Shown: positions 11,176 to 22,525 of the stretch, one piece after another
Layout: every line of letters begins with the position of its first letter
Numbering within the stretch: position 1 is the stretch's first letter
Source of the DNA: Glandiceps talaboti
Lineage: Eukaryota > Hemichordata > Enteropneusta > Spengelidae
Length of the DNA stretch: 64,000 nt
Assembly: GCF_964340395.1 (NCBI RefSeq)
Contig: NC_135550.1
Span: forward strand, 620,001-684,000
Direction of reading: 5' to 3'
Notes under the pieces: model-generated
Told to the model about the DNA's origin: nothing
The model's input: only the letters and a program-made list of their open reading frames with translations
Databases searched by the model: none
Made by a program: the position numbers and the translations under genes

Positions 11176-11614
11176 AGCTCCCTCCCACCTTCCCCACAGT
11201 GTCCTTGTGAAATTTTTGTCCTTGGAGCGATAAAGACACAAGTACGCATACGCTAACTGCCACTTAGGCGGGAGACTAAGCTAACCAAATATGGAGCCAG
11301 GTATGGTGGAGGGGGCGGGGCCAAAAATTTCTTGTCATGGATTGGAGGAATTAATGTGGGTTACCCATCAGTATTTTGCCAACAGGTAAGTATCATATCT
11401 CACAGAAATTAGTTTCGGTAGAAACTTCAATTCCATGATCACTCAGTGAAAATACTATCAAGCTTTGTAACTGTGTTTTATTTCATTAAAGAAAGTAAAT
11501 ATTGTAAATGAAATAACCTCCTTTTCAAACAAATCCATGTTTTAAATAACAATACCTGATTTGATAATCTAGCTGATATCTCATTGATACATTACTTCTA
11601 TATCTATTTTTAAG

Positions 11615-11746
11615 GGAATACTTGAAAGACTCAGATGCTGCTGCTCTAGGATTGTGGAAAGGTCACAATGATGACAACCAAGTACCAAAGAGAGAGGAAA
11701 TACCACTTCCGGAAGGAGAAATTAATATTGACAGCCAACCAACTGA
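11615..11746 (+). CDS. KNL1: KNL1 exon 2 of those visible
   Basis: 132-bp exon after ...TATTTTTAAG, ending before GTGAGT. It completes the split Lys codon of the RVSF exon and encodes an acidic segment starting EYLKDSDAAALGLWKG. No domain is recognisable; vertebrate KNL1 also has a low-complexity linker here. The in-frame junction on both sides is the main support. A (CTGT)n/(TG)n microsatellite starts about 15 bp after the donor. An alternative donor 4 bp downstream would break the frame. Confidence 0.8.
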
Positions 11747-11760
11747 GTGAGTGTACTTGC

Positions 11761-11797
<37 letters not shown>

Positions 11798-11798
11798 T

Positions 11799-11830
<32 letters not shown>
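11761..11830 (+). repeat. (CTGT)n and (TG)n microsatellite
   Basis: About seven CTGT units followed by about thirteen TG units, directly downstream of a KNL1 donor. A sequence near 11831-11850 (TTGGCTACATCAGTCTGAAA) recurs at 11928-11947 with a short TG run, a local duplication. Confidence 0.9.
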
Positions 11831-11832
<2 letters not shown>

Positions 11833-12002
11833 GGCTACATCAGTCTGAAAGCAGTGTCAATCACGTTCTAATGAAGTCATATAACATGATTAAATTCATG
11901 ACAAGATCATGGAGGTGTGTGTGTGTGTTGGCTACATCAGTCTGAAATCAGTGTCAAACATGTTCCAAAGAAGAATGAATTCAACAAAATCATGGAGGTT
12001 TA

Positions 12003-13790
12003 TTTCATCATAGCAATTTATTTATTTATTAAACTTTATTTAAAGAGGGTAGCCCAGTTGGCCTTGGCCAATCTTCCCTGGGGCCCTATAAATACATTTG
12101 TATAAATAGTACAAAGACAAAAGAGACAAATACAAACTGTACAATAAGGACAATACAATAAACTTAAAGTGTCTAAAGTTTTGTCATAAAATATTGGTGA
12201 CAACCTTGTGTGAAGGAATACAACAATGTTCTGTTTCTCACTTCAAGTGGTAATGTATTCCCAGTATTTGCACCAGAAAGCATAAAACTTTGCTTAAAAA
12301 ATTCAATTCTAGGTGGAGGTACTAACAGGGCATTGTTTTTGCTCGACCTGGTTCTATAATTATGACAGTTGTGAATATATTTAAAATATGTGTTAAAATT
12401 CTCAGGACAGAGGCTGTTTAGGCACTTAAAGGTAAAAACAGACTTATCGAAAGCTACTCTCTGGGTGATTGGTAAATTACCTAGGTGGGACCGGAAATAC
12501 CCGAAAACTCTTGAAGTATATCCGAAGGGAACTGACTGAAAAAAGGTCATTTTAAGGTGTTTGCAGACGCTTTTTTAAAGTTTTAAAACCAGAATGCGTT
12601 TCACAAACATGTCGTCTAGCAAATTAGCGATAGTGAATGTGAGCATTTTGAATCGCCTTTAAGGCTCTTTTCTGTAGTCTGTGTAATTTTCCACGAAGGC
12701 TTTCATTACACCCGCCCCAGATAGTGTTATAATAGTCTAGGTGAGGAACTATATAACCTTTGTAGAAAAGAACCCTGATAGATATTCGTAGATATTTTTT
12801 GATGTGATTTAGGTGAATGAGCGAGTTGATCTTTGAGTGTAATTTCAAAACATGTTCATTCCATGACAGATTTTCATCAATGTAAACACCAAGTAATTTG
12901 TCACATTTAGTGTGTTCAATTATTTGATTTTCAAACTGCAAATCAAACTTTTGTTCGACCAAATGGTGGCATTTTTGGTGGGTAGTAATTAGCATAGTTT
13001 TGGTGTTTTTCAATATTTAAAGGTACATGCGATTGTCCCTACACCACTTCAGTACATTAGTGATGTCATGATTAAGTTCATCCTGAATTGAAGTAAGTGA
13101 TGTTCCACTGGAAAACATTGTGGAGTCATCTGCGTACATTTCTAATTCCCACTTATCAAGGTACAGGGGAAGATCATTTATATTATGTATGCAATAAAGA
13201 GTAGTGGACCAAGGATGGAGCCCTGTGGGACACCACTCACAATGTTTAACTTATTAGACGAAAATCCGTTAAAGTAAACATATTGTGATCATTCATAAAG
13301 TTACGATTTAAACCAACGCATAGAATTTCCCAAGCAACCATAGGCATTCAATTTGGCAAGTAAGACGTCATATGATTAACAGTGTCAAATGCCTTTTTCA
13401 GATTGAACCCCGACCATTTTACTAGTATTGACAGAACTAGTCCAGCTGTCAACAATTGTAGTCAGGGCTGTTTGGCAGGAATGATATTTTCTAAACCCAG
13501 TTTGATTTGGCACCAGAAGGTTATTGTGATTTAAATAAGAGTAGAAGGCATCATGTACATGTCTTTCTAATATCTTAGACAATATTGGTAATACTGAAAT
13601 TGGTCTGAAATTGTGTACATCCTGCAAGGAACCCTTTTTGTAGATAGGAGATACTTTACCAGTCTTCCATTGAGATGGAAATATCCCAGAAATTATACTC
13701 TTATTTAAGATACTTGTTAATGGAATGTTAATAGCTTCACGTGCAATTTTTGAACTAATTTTATCACAGCCAGCAGCAATACCCTAATGA
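12003..13790 (-). mobile_element. LINE relic, minus strand, with inserted small repeat
   Basis: Read on the minus strand from about 13790: CDKISSKIAREAINIPL, then NFRPISVLPILSKILERHV and GFRKYHSCQTAL (RT fingers), a frame-broken palm with GVPQGSILGP and YADDST near 13140-13240, then NLSWNEHVLKLHSKI and LQKRALK. The reading resumes beyond a 180-bp insertion (12482-12662) with ITQRVAFDKSVFTFKCLNSL. It ends in an AATAAATAAATA tail at 12003-12025. The 5' half (endonuclease) is absent. CR1/Jockey-like, inactive. Confidence 0.85.
12482..12662 (+). repeat. Dispersed 180-bp repeat, copy 2, inside a LINE
   Basis: Same family as 296-470 and 44438-44620. It interrupts the minus-strand RT between LQKRALK and the ITQRVAFDK segment, so it is a mobile sequence that inserted after the LINE arrived. 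Confidence 0.85.
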
Positions 13791-14586
13791 TGGGACACCA
13801 ATGAATAGGTTAATTCACTCATGTTGCCTAGACATTTTACAAATGTTCCTGAGGCCCACAATAAATTATTTTCAGAATGTAGAGATAATTTACTTGCATG
13901 TTTACCAGCAGAGGAGTATGGAAGGGGTGCAGAGCATGATGGGTAAAAATAACTGTGAAAGCTCATTACGCAGTGAGCCTCCATTGTGTACACTTCGATT
14001 GTGCAGGTACGTTTACAATGGTTGCTGGCTCAGTGCTCACCAGCCCTAGTTTGGGGCAGCAACTCGCCGTAACTTTCACAATAATTCATCATAGTGGATA
14101 CTATAAAAGCGAAAATCTCGACTGATATTTCTCTCGCAGTGCTAGAAGAATCAATTTTGGAATTATTGATAGGAATACTGTGATTTTTCGGCGACTTCGT
14201 GAAGAATACTTGACCCCGCTGAGGTTGGTTTTTCGCCCATTTGTTGTTTCACCCAAAATTTACAAATATTGCAAAATAGATGGATTCATGTGTACTTTTA
14301 AATGGCTATAGTTAGAAATAGACAAGGTCTACTCAAGATTTTCGGGAGAAAGTGGGTGATCCGCCCTAGAGTCGAAGGTGACCTCCTTTGACAAGTGATG
14401 TGACAATGAAAACAGGTGAGCTTCTCACAACTTGCTCAACTACTGTAATTCAAATCACCTTGCACACCCAATTTCACCATTGTCTTGACCCTACAAGAAA
14501 GGGTGTATGATTTCGCACATGTTTGAGATATTTTCAAGTAACATGTAGCTTGTAAATTCGATATCACCCTGCAATCGTGAGTAATT
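13791..14586. other. Intronic DNA without recognised features
   Basis: No gene or convincing repeat seen. Short ORFs on both strands here lack recognisable motifs. Confidence 0.4.
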
Positions 14587-17500
14587 AGTCAGGGTGCCAA
14601 GGCCAAAAATTAGAAAAAAATTGCCCGGCTTGAAGTACAAAAAATGACATCATGTTTGGTTAGAATAATATCTGGGCCTTCAGAAAACTGATGTTGCCCC
14701 CCTGGATTCTCTTGCGCAAACTCACAGGATACGGTTTCCATGGTAACATTGGCATTATTTGGAAGGATGCTAAAAGTTAAACATTAAAAACGTCACATCT
14801 CGCGACCCAGAAATGATATAATCATGATTAAAGTATTTAGGAATAAAACCAAGAGACCAGTTTCCAAAGTTAAAATTCTTTATTTTTCCGACGTTTCGGT
14901 CTTTCACAGAAGACCTTCCTCATGGTACTAATAATGCTTTTATTGTATCACTGCCCAATATCCAGTTTTTTACCGATCCTTTTCACTGCTTTTATTCATT
15001 TTTAGTACCCTGAGGAAGGTCTTCTGTGAAAGACCGAAACGTCGGAAAAATAAAGAATTTTAACTTTGGAAACTGGTCTCTTGGTTTTATTCCTAAATCA
15101 TCAAGCATCTTCAAGAACTGTTTCCGAATATAACACCTGGGACCCTCTCAATATTGTAGTTGGACTGATACTCTGAAATTTCCAATTTATTAAAGTATGT
15201 TTATATATATTTTAGGGGACAGGGAACTCAATGATTACATGACCTTTTCAATTCAAGGTCAGGGTCATAGTCAAAATTCAAGGTCAACTTAATTTGTTGC
15301 ACTTTTATCGATACATTTATTAAAACGTTTCTGCATACTTCCATCAAATATAACTGGTAAAGCTGTAAGTTCGTCAGAAAATGGCCAAACGTACAATCTT
15401 TCAGAAAAACGTGAAAAAAAGTATATATGAAGTTGTTTTGTAGGAAAAAGCTGTTACCAAGACAACTGCTGTCAATATCCCCAGTTATTCCAAAGTGTTA
15501 ATATACTAACCGGAAGTGCTATTGACATGATGTAAGTGTTTGTATTTAGGGTTTTGGGGGAAAGCAATTACAGATTACATGATCCTTTCGATCTAAGGTC
15601 AAGGTCATTGTCAAAATTCAAGGTAATCTTATCGATTCAAGGTCATTGTCAAAATTCAAGGTCATCTTAATTTTTTGTAATTATTAAAATACTGTCGGAA
15701 TCTTTTATATAGCTAACATCAGACACGATCTTTACAGATGAAAATCGCTCGGAAAATATCAAATTATATAGTCTTTCAGGAAAAATACAACAAAGGCATA
15801 TACTGAGCTTTTATTACAAACTTCTGTTACTGAGACAACTGGTAGCAAGATCACCAAAATATGAAGGTACTGAATATCACAGCGTACCAAAGTGCTACAG
15901 ATATGATGCAAGTGTCTATATATTGGTTTTAGGGGACGGGCAACACACTTATCACATGATCTTTTCGATCCAAGGTCAAAGTCTAATGACAAAGTCACCT
16001 CAATTTTTCACTTTTATCGAAACACCCACTCAAGTTTTTTGCTATAAACTATTGAAGACATCAGATAGCAAATCGATAGCAAATTATATAGTCTGTCATA
16101 AATTTTGTAGCAAAAGCATATTCAAGGTCAGCTTACTTATGGGGTAAGGGATTGTCTAGAAAGGGGTTCTGAAAAGGAATGACGCCTGTACAACCAAGTA
16201 TCATAAAGATAGCTACTCCTACTTTATTGACACCCAACAAAAACCTACAGATCACACAGAAATGAAGATTTTCCTACATTCCATACATATTGGCTCGAAT
16301 TTGATATTGACCTTCATTTGATTGACCTTCATTTGACCTTCATTAGGAAAATATGGGATTGGTTAGTAGAAATTGTTTAGATTTGAGATTAAATAATTTG
16401 ATGTAACCTGATTGGTTATGTAAATTGCAGTCAGGATCCTACATTTGACTCAACCTCGGTGTATATTCAACCTCAATGTATATTTCATTCCTGATACTTA
16501 CAAAAGTTTGTAACAGGACTAAAGTCGAGATACATAATTATGTAAAAAATGAAAATAGTGTATTTCTCAAGGTCTCAAAGCTCTACTGGCAACTCACTGA
16601 ATATATACGGTTTCAGTCAAAAGGTGATCAAATCGCATTTTGAGGCTTTACATATATACTGTTAAAGGAATTTTGACAACGCTTCTCCTGCTGTTGCTTC
16701 TAGATAGTATATGTGGTGTCCATCGATTTTAGTCTATTAAAGGATGTTTTTTTTTCATATTTTATTTCTTACTACAGATATTTCAGGCGGATTATGCACG
16801 AGCAATCATTCATCTTTCTTCTTTCTGATTAGTTACGTTTAATGTTTGTTGGGAACTTTTGTGTGGGAATGAATGCCAACCCTATACCAATAGATTTTAT
16901 TTTATATTAAAGCTATTTCATTATTGGCAAGACGACATGTTATTGACAATTTGAATATTCATGGTACAGATAAAGTTAATTGTCAATATTTTCAAATTCC
17001 TGGTTATTCATTTTTCACATCAACTGTCTTGGCAAACAAATACTGAACACCTTGTAAAGAACGCATACTCATAGCTCTTTCAGACACCAAGATATACAAC
17101 ATTAAACTACTTGAGAATCATTCAAGCTATCAAATAAGTTGACACGCTAACATCATTTAGTTGACCCGGTAATTTCATTTGTGTAATTTCAAAGCAACGT
17201 CCACTATATTTTTGTCATAATCTTTCTATTATGACTTTTCTGTAGCATATAACATTATTATAATTGTATTTATTGTATTGTTTTGGTGATTTGTTGATAA
17301 AAACTAAAAAATTACCATGACCTTGAATTTTTTTTTGGCTATGACCTTGACCTTGGATAAAAAAGATCATGTGTTCAGTGAGTTGCACATCCCCTAAAAC
17401 CCATGTACAGACACTTTGGTCAAATCTATAGCACTTGAGGACCTTGAGATCTTCAGTAATGTCGTATTTTTGACAATTGCGGATCTTGGTATCAGTTGTC

Positions 17501-18020
17501 TTGGTAACAGGATTTTGTAATAAAGCATTTCCAAATAGGCTTTTACTGTATTTTTTCTGAAAGACTATATCATTTGCTATGTTTATGACTGATTTTCAGC
17601 AATAACAACTATGTCTGATGTTTGTTATATAAAACTTTCCGCCAGAGGTTTAATAAAAATATAGAAAAAATAAGATGACCTTGAATTTTCACTATGACGT
17701 TGACCTTTGATCGGAAAGGTCATATGATCAATGAGTTGCCCTTATCCCCAAACATATATACACATACTTTGATTATGATTATAGCACTTCTGGAGCCAGA
17801 TATATGATGTTTTTAAATGTTTAGCATCCTTCAAAATTATGTCACAGTTACCATGGGAACTGCCTCCTGTGAGTTTGCGCAAGAGAGTCTAGAGGGGCAA
17901 CATCAGTTTTCTGAAGGCCCAGATATTACTCTAACCATGGTGTCAAAAATTGTACTTCAAACCGTGTAAGGTAACTCCTGTTTTAAGCCACTTTTTGGAC
18001 CTTGGTGTCCTGACTAAATA
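14587..18020. repeat. Large foldback element of about 3.4 kb
   Basis: The left arm (from ATTAGTCAGGGTGCCAAGG) pairs with the right arm ending CCTTGGTGTCCTGACTAAAT. Arms share, in inverted order, CTTCAGAAAACTGATGTTGC, TTGCGCAAACTCACAGGA, TTCCATGGTAAC and AAGGATGCTAAA. Further in, both arms contain a tandem module of about 350 bp marked by AAAATTCAAGGTCA and GGTCATGTAATC-like words: about three copies on the left (15.2, 15.55 and 15.92 kb) and one to two on the right (17.33-17.8 kb). The centre, 16.15-17.3 kb, is unique and has no ORF. The left arm is interrupted by the inverted repeat at 14838-15106. Confidence 0.78.
14838..15106. repeat. Perfect-arm inverted repeat with hammerhead-like cores
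   Basis: Arms of about 95 bp are almost exact reverse complements (TTTAGGAATAAAACCAAGAG at the left, CTCTTGGTTTTATTCCTAAA at the right), with about 65 bp between them. Each arm contains a CTGAGGA - GGTCTT/AAGACC hairpin - GAAACGTC series (right arm 15010-15043; left arm reversed near 14893-14928; the left copy reads CATGAGGA). It lies inside the left arm of the larger foldback. Confidence 0.8.
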
Positions 18021-18172
18021 GTGACACCAGAATGAAGGCAACTCGCGTAAGCAGGTCGTATTTTTGAGTGCAGTGTCCTGAGTACAGTGCTTCAACTTTA
18101 TTCAGTCTAGTTGACTAAAACGTTAGATGTCTACCTTCCAAAATACAAACATTTGTTCAAAAACATAAGAAA

Positions 18173-18203
<31 letters not shown>

Positions 18204-19522
18204 ATACAACTACAACAAGACTTCAGCCTTTGTATTATAAAGTTATCTATTGCCACAAATTGTGCAAGTCTCTCAGTTTCGCATATTTTAGCTACAAACA
18301 TGTAGCAAAATGTGCTCAAGCTACGTAAATTGTGGTAACGTATGTTGAGGTATTTTTGATCATATTATATAACTAGCAAGGTAGATGTAATATATGTAAT
18401 TTTGAGCTGGAATGGCAAGATTTGTAGATACCGACATATATCATTTGATATTTTGAGTGACTGGCATGAAAGCCATGTGAAGAGGAAAATATTCACCGCA
18501 TGGATCCATAATATGAGTGTTTTCTGAACATATTAAAGCTTAGACATAAAATAGGTCTTGGAGGTCTCAATTGTCTATCATACAAATTTGTAATACATGA
18601 CGTTGTTGTACATTAGTATTTTTAACAATTAGTTTGTAAGATGTAAGCTAAATTATTTCTTTAGCTATCATCAGGGGGTAGGAAAGGGGTTTACGTTAAA
18701 TTACATTCAGGTCTTTTTCTCACAAGCAAGACAAATTTATAGAAGTCAACACAGAGATGGTTTAATATGAGACAAAATGTAAAATGAAGAACAGAAGAAA
18801 GTCCAGATTTGGCACAGCAAATCGACTAGTGACGAATCTGTAAATAAACAGAAAAATGTCTTGATAAGAGTGAAAAGGACAAAATTTTAAGGATACAATG
18901 AGGAAATGCTGACAATATTAGTGTTACGTGTAACAATCACTGCACAACACGAGAGTGTCAATAAACATGTCCGGCCAGCAAGTGTAGGACAGCCGTCAAT
19001 GGCCAAGCCACTTCGCTTGTTATATGCACGCAAAATGGTCGCCATCTTGAAAACATCGAAAATCAACAAAAAGTAGTGACAATTTACACACATTGTAAAG
19101 TGGGGTATCTGGGAGATCACTGCAGAACCATGAAATTCATGACAACAATTAATAGAAAAGTGACAAAAGCATACATAGAAACATAATTTTGTGTTAAAAC
19201 CCGGAAATGTAGATATCGATAACATTGACTTGTCGAGTACCAAAGTTTGTGTTCGTTTTAGGCACGCTATAAAAACTGAAAACACGATTACCATTTTGCA
19301 TTACACTCGTAATGGTCATTTAAAAAAATAGTGATCGTCTGAACGAAAGACTGATGACGCAAATGGTAATAAAACGGATAAAGCATGAGGTACTCACCTA
19401 GGTCATCAGCGTATGCTCTATCGTGAAATGGTCACATGGGTGTCACGTGAGAGCCTTCCGGCCTCCTCTGTTTACCAGACCAGTTTTCCACCTCTTTTAT
19501 TGCCAGGGTTCTAAAACTTTGG
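18021..19522. other. Intronic DNA with (AAAT)n microsatellite
   Basis: An (AAAT)n run of about nine units lies at 18170-18206. An open frame on the minus strand (18887-19294) has no recognisable motif. Nothing else is supported. Confidence 0.5.
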
Positions 19523-19803
19523 TTGTCGGTGGCCGAGTGGTTAAACCACTTGCCTCTTACCACTGTGGTCGGGGTTCGAACCCCATTCAGTGTGTGATTA
19601 AATTTACCACACTGTAAGTAAGAAGAGTGTCGTTCAGTTTGACTCCACCGAACAACGCAGGTTTTCCCCTGGTACTCCGGTTTCCTCCTGCATTAACACT
19701 GAACCCACGAGGGATGGCCCTCACTGGACTTCGTGGGAGACAAGTGTTTATATACTTAAAGAACTATCCAATATAAATAAAGATTATTATTATTATTATT
19801 ATG
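19523..19803 (+). mobile_element. tRNA-derived SINE
   Basis: The head is tRNA-like: A box TGGCCGAGTGG and B box GGTTCGAACCC, as in a Leu/Ser-type tRNA, at the spacing expected for an internal Pol III promoter. The body contains GGTACTCCGGTTTCCTCCTG, similar to a central domain shared by many animal SINEs (possibly the MetaSINE type; from memory). The tail is AATAAAGATTATTATTATT. No 3' CCA-acceptor folding is expected, so it is not a functional tRNA. Confidence 0.82.
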
Positions 19804-19925
19804 ATTACTTTAGGCAAAACTCTGGCCTGATTTTTGTATCAACATTATACAAAGCATATTCAATTAATTTTGTACTACATACATGTCAGTGCTTTTCAAA
19901 AGCAATACAGTTTGTTGTAGTAATC

Positions 19926-22050
19926 ATCAATGAACTCATTTGAAATGTCCATCATTGGTTTGCTTACACCTATTCATCAATGAACTCATTTGAAATGTCT
20001 GTCATTGGTTTGCTTACACCTATTCATCAATGAACTCATTTGAAATGTCTGTCATTGGTTTGCTTACACCTATTCATCAATGAACTCATTTGAAATGTCT
20101 GTCATTGGTTTGCTTACACCTATTCATCAATGAACTCATTTGAAATGTCTGTCATTGGTTTGCTTACACCTATTCATCAATGGACTCATTTGAAATGTCC
20201 ATCATTGGTTTGCTTACACCTATTCATCAATGAACTCATTTGAAATGTCTGTCATTGGTTTGCTTACACCTATTCTTTAATGAACTCATTTGAAATGTCC
20301 ATCATTGGTTTGCTTACACCTATTCATCAATGAACTCATTTGAAATGTCTGTCATTGGTTTGCTTACACCTATTCTTTAATGAACTCATTTGAAATGTCC
20401 ATCATTGGTTTGCTTACACCTATTCATCAATGAACTCATTTGAAATGTCTGTCATTGGTTTGCTTACACCTATTCTTTAATGAACTCATTTGAAATGTCC
20501 ATCATTGGTTTGCTTACACCTATTCATCAATGAACTCATTTGAAATGTCTGTCATTGGTTTGCTTACACCTATTCATCAATGAACTCATTTGAAATGTCT
20601 GTCATTGGTTTGCTTACACCTATTCATCAATGAACTCATTTGAAATGTCCATCATTGGTTTGCTTACACCTATTCATCAATGAACTCATTTGAAATGTCT
20701 GTCATTGGTTTGCTTACACCTATTCTTTAATGAACTCATTTGAAATGTCCATCATTGGTTTGCTTACACCTATTCATCAATGAACTCATTTGAAATGTCT
20801 GTCATTGGTTTGCTTACACCTATTCTTTAATGAACTCATTTGAAATGTCCATCATTGGTTTGCTTACACCTATTCATCAATTAACTCATTTGAAATGTCT
20901 GTCATTGGTTTGCTTACACCTATTCATCAATGAACTCATTTGAAATGTCTGTCATTGGTTTGCTTACACCTATTCATCAATTAACTCATTTGAAATGTCT
21001 GTCATTGGTTTGCTTACACCTATTCATCAATGAACTCATTTGAAATGTCTGTCATTGGTTTGCTTACACCTATTCATCAATGAACTCATTTGAAATGTCC
21101 ATCATTGGTTTGCTTACACCTATTCATCAATGAACTCATTTGAAATGTCCATCATTGGTTTGCTTACACCTATTCATCAATGAACTCATTTGAAATGTCC
21201 ATCATTGGTTTGCTTACACCTATTCATCAATGAACTCATTTGAAATGTCTGTCATTGGTTTGCTTACACCTATTCATCAATGAACTCATTTGAAATGTCT
21301 GTCATTGGTTTGCTTACACCTATTCATCAATGAACTCATTTGAAATGTCTGTCATTGGTTTGCTTACACCTATTCATCAATGAACTCATTTGAAATGTCC
21401 ATCATTGGTTTGCTTACACCTATTCATCAATGAACTCATTTGAAATGTCCATCATTGGTTTGCTTACACCTATTCATCAATGAACTCATTTGAAATGTCC
21501 ATCATTGGTTTGCTTACACCTATTCATCAATGAACTCATTTGAAATGTCTGTCATTGGTTTGCTTACACCTATTCATCAATGAACTCATTTGAAATGTCT
21601 GTCATTGGTTTGCTTACACCTATTCATCAATGAACTCATTTGAAATGTCTGTCATTGGTTTGCTTACACCTATTCATCAATTAACTCATTTGAAATGTCC
21701 ATCATTGGTTTGCTTACACCTATTCATCAATGAACTCATTTGAAATGTCTGTCATTGGTTTGCTTACACCTATTCATCAATGAACTCATTTGAAATGTCT
21801 GTCATTGGTTTGATTACACCTATTCATCAATGAACTCATTTGAAATGTCTGTCATTGGTTTGCTTACACCTATTCATCAATGAACTCATTTGAAATGTCT
21901 GTCATTGGTTTGCTTACACCTATTCATCAATTAACTCATTTGAAATGTCTGTCATTGGTTTGCTTACACCTATTCATCAGTGAACTCATTTGAAATGTCC
22001 ATCATTGGTGTGCTTAAATCTATTCATCAATGAACTCATTTGAAATGTCA
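19926..22050 (+). repeat. 50-bp minisatellite, about 42 copies
   Basis: The unit is TATTCATCAATGAACTCATT followed by TGAAATGTCTGTCATTGGTT and TGCTTACACC, exactly 50 bp with almost no length change. Two linked variants alternate (TCTGTC versus TCCATC, and CATCAA versus CTTTAA). It ends about 35 bp before the acceptor of the 53-bp KNL1 exon. Confidence 0.97.
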
Positions 22051-22087
22051 GATGCTGTCATGTGTAATGCTTCTTTTTTTGTATCAG

Positions 22088-22140
22088 ATCCATTGTGGAG
22101 AATGAAGTTAAACTTGAAGGACATGCTCCTCAAATACAAG
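22088..22140 (+). CDS. KNL1: KNL1 small linker exon
   Basis: 53-bp exon preceded by a T-rich tract and CAG and followed by GTGAGT. It encodes SIVENEVKLEGHAPQIQ with split codons at both ends that match its neighbours. It sits between two large minisatellites (19.93-22.05 kb and 22.53-23.85 kb). No motif is recognised; the support is phase, splice signals and position. Confidence 0.72.
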
Positions 22141-22525
22141 GTGAGTTTTCCAGTACCTCATCAGTCTAAGACATGAATAACTGATATTATCAGATTTATG
22201 ATGATCAGGGGGTCTTTAAGTTTCCATTCACCAGATATACAATAAACAAACCGTAAAGTGGATGTTGAGAATTGAAAATTTTGATCTGGAACAAATAAAT
22301 ATAATCTTTTTCTTGAAACTAAAAGTCACAGCATATTTTCAGGATATTATTGGCATTACACTTTCATTGAGACATAACTGAAGACAACTTTTACTTTGCT
22401 TTTCAAGTTCAAACTTCCAGTCTGTTCAAATTCAGGTCAACCAAATTTTACATCATCTGGCAAAGATTTGTTTTAAGCTTTGAGACAATTTTAAGAGCTT
22501 TGCTTCACCTCTTTTGTTGCCTCTT

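Larger units (their letters stand above)
7809..11432 (+). mobile_element. DIRS-type tyrosine-recombinase retrotransposon, decayed
   Basis: The ends are inverted repeats of each other: 7822-7995 matches the reverse complement of 11235-11400. An internal complementary region at about 11087-11175 joins the complement of the left end (GTCGAACAGAATT) to the complement of the right end (GAAGTTCTACTG...), the hallmark of DIRS1-like elements. Internally it holds a Cys-rich gag-like ORF, RT, RNase H and the C-terminus of a tyrosine recombinase, in that order and all on +. Stops and frame changes break the ORFs, and most of the recombinase is deleted. It was probably inserted into the end of the neighbouring MITE. 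Confidence 0.9.

Noticed and set aside
18887-19294. 135-aa minus-strand ORF
   Set aside because: No recognisable motif, mixed hydrophobic composition, inside intron; length is possible by chance in this AT-rich sequence.
19531-19600. A tRNA gene (Leu/Ser-like)
   Set aside because: A and B boxes are present but the sequence continues into a SINE body with an ATT-rich tail, and no proper acceptor stem closes the cloverleaf.
19926-22050. CRISPR-like regular repeat array
   Set aside because: Units are contiguous with no unique spacers; the DNA is eukaryotic. It is a minisatellite.
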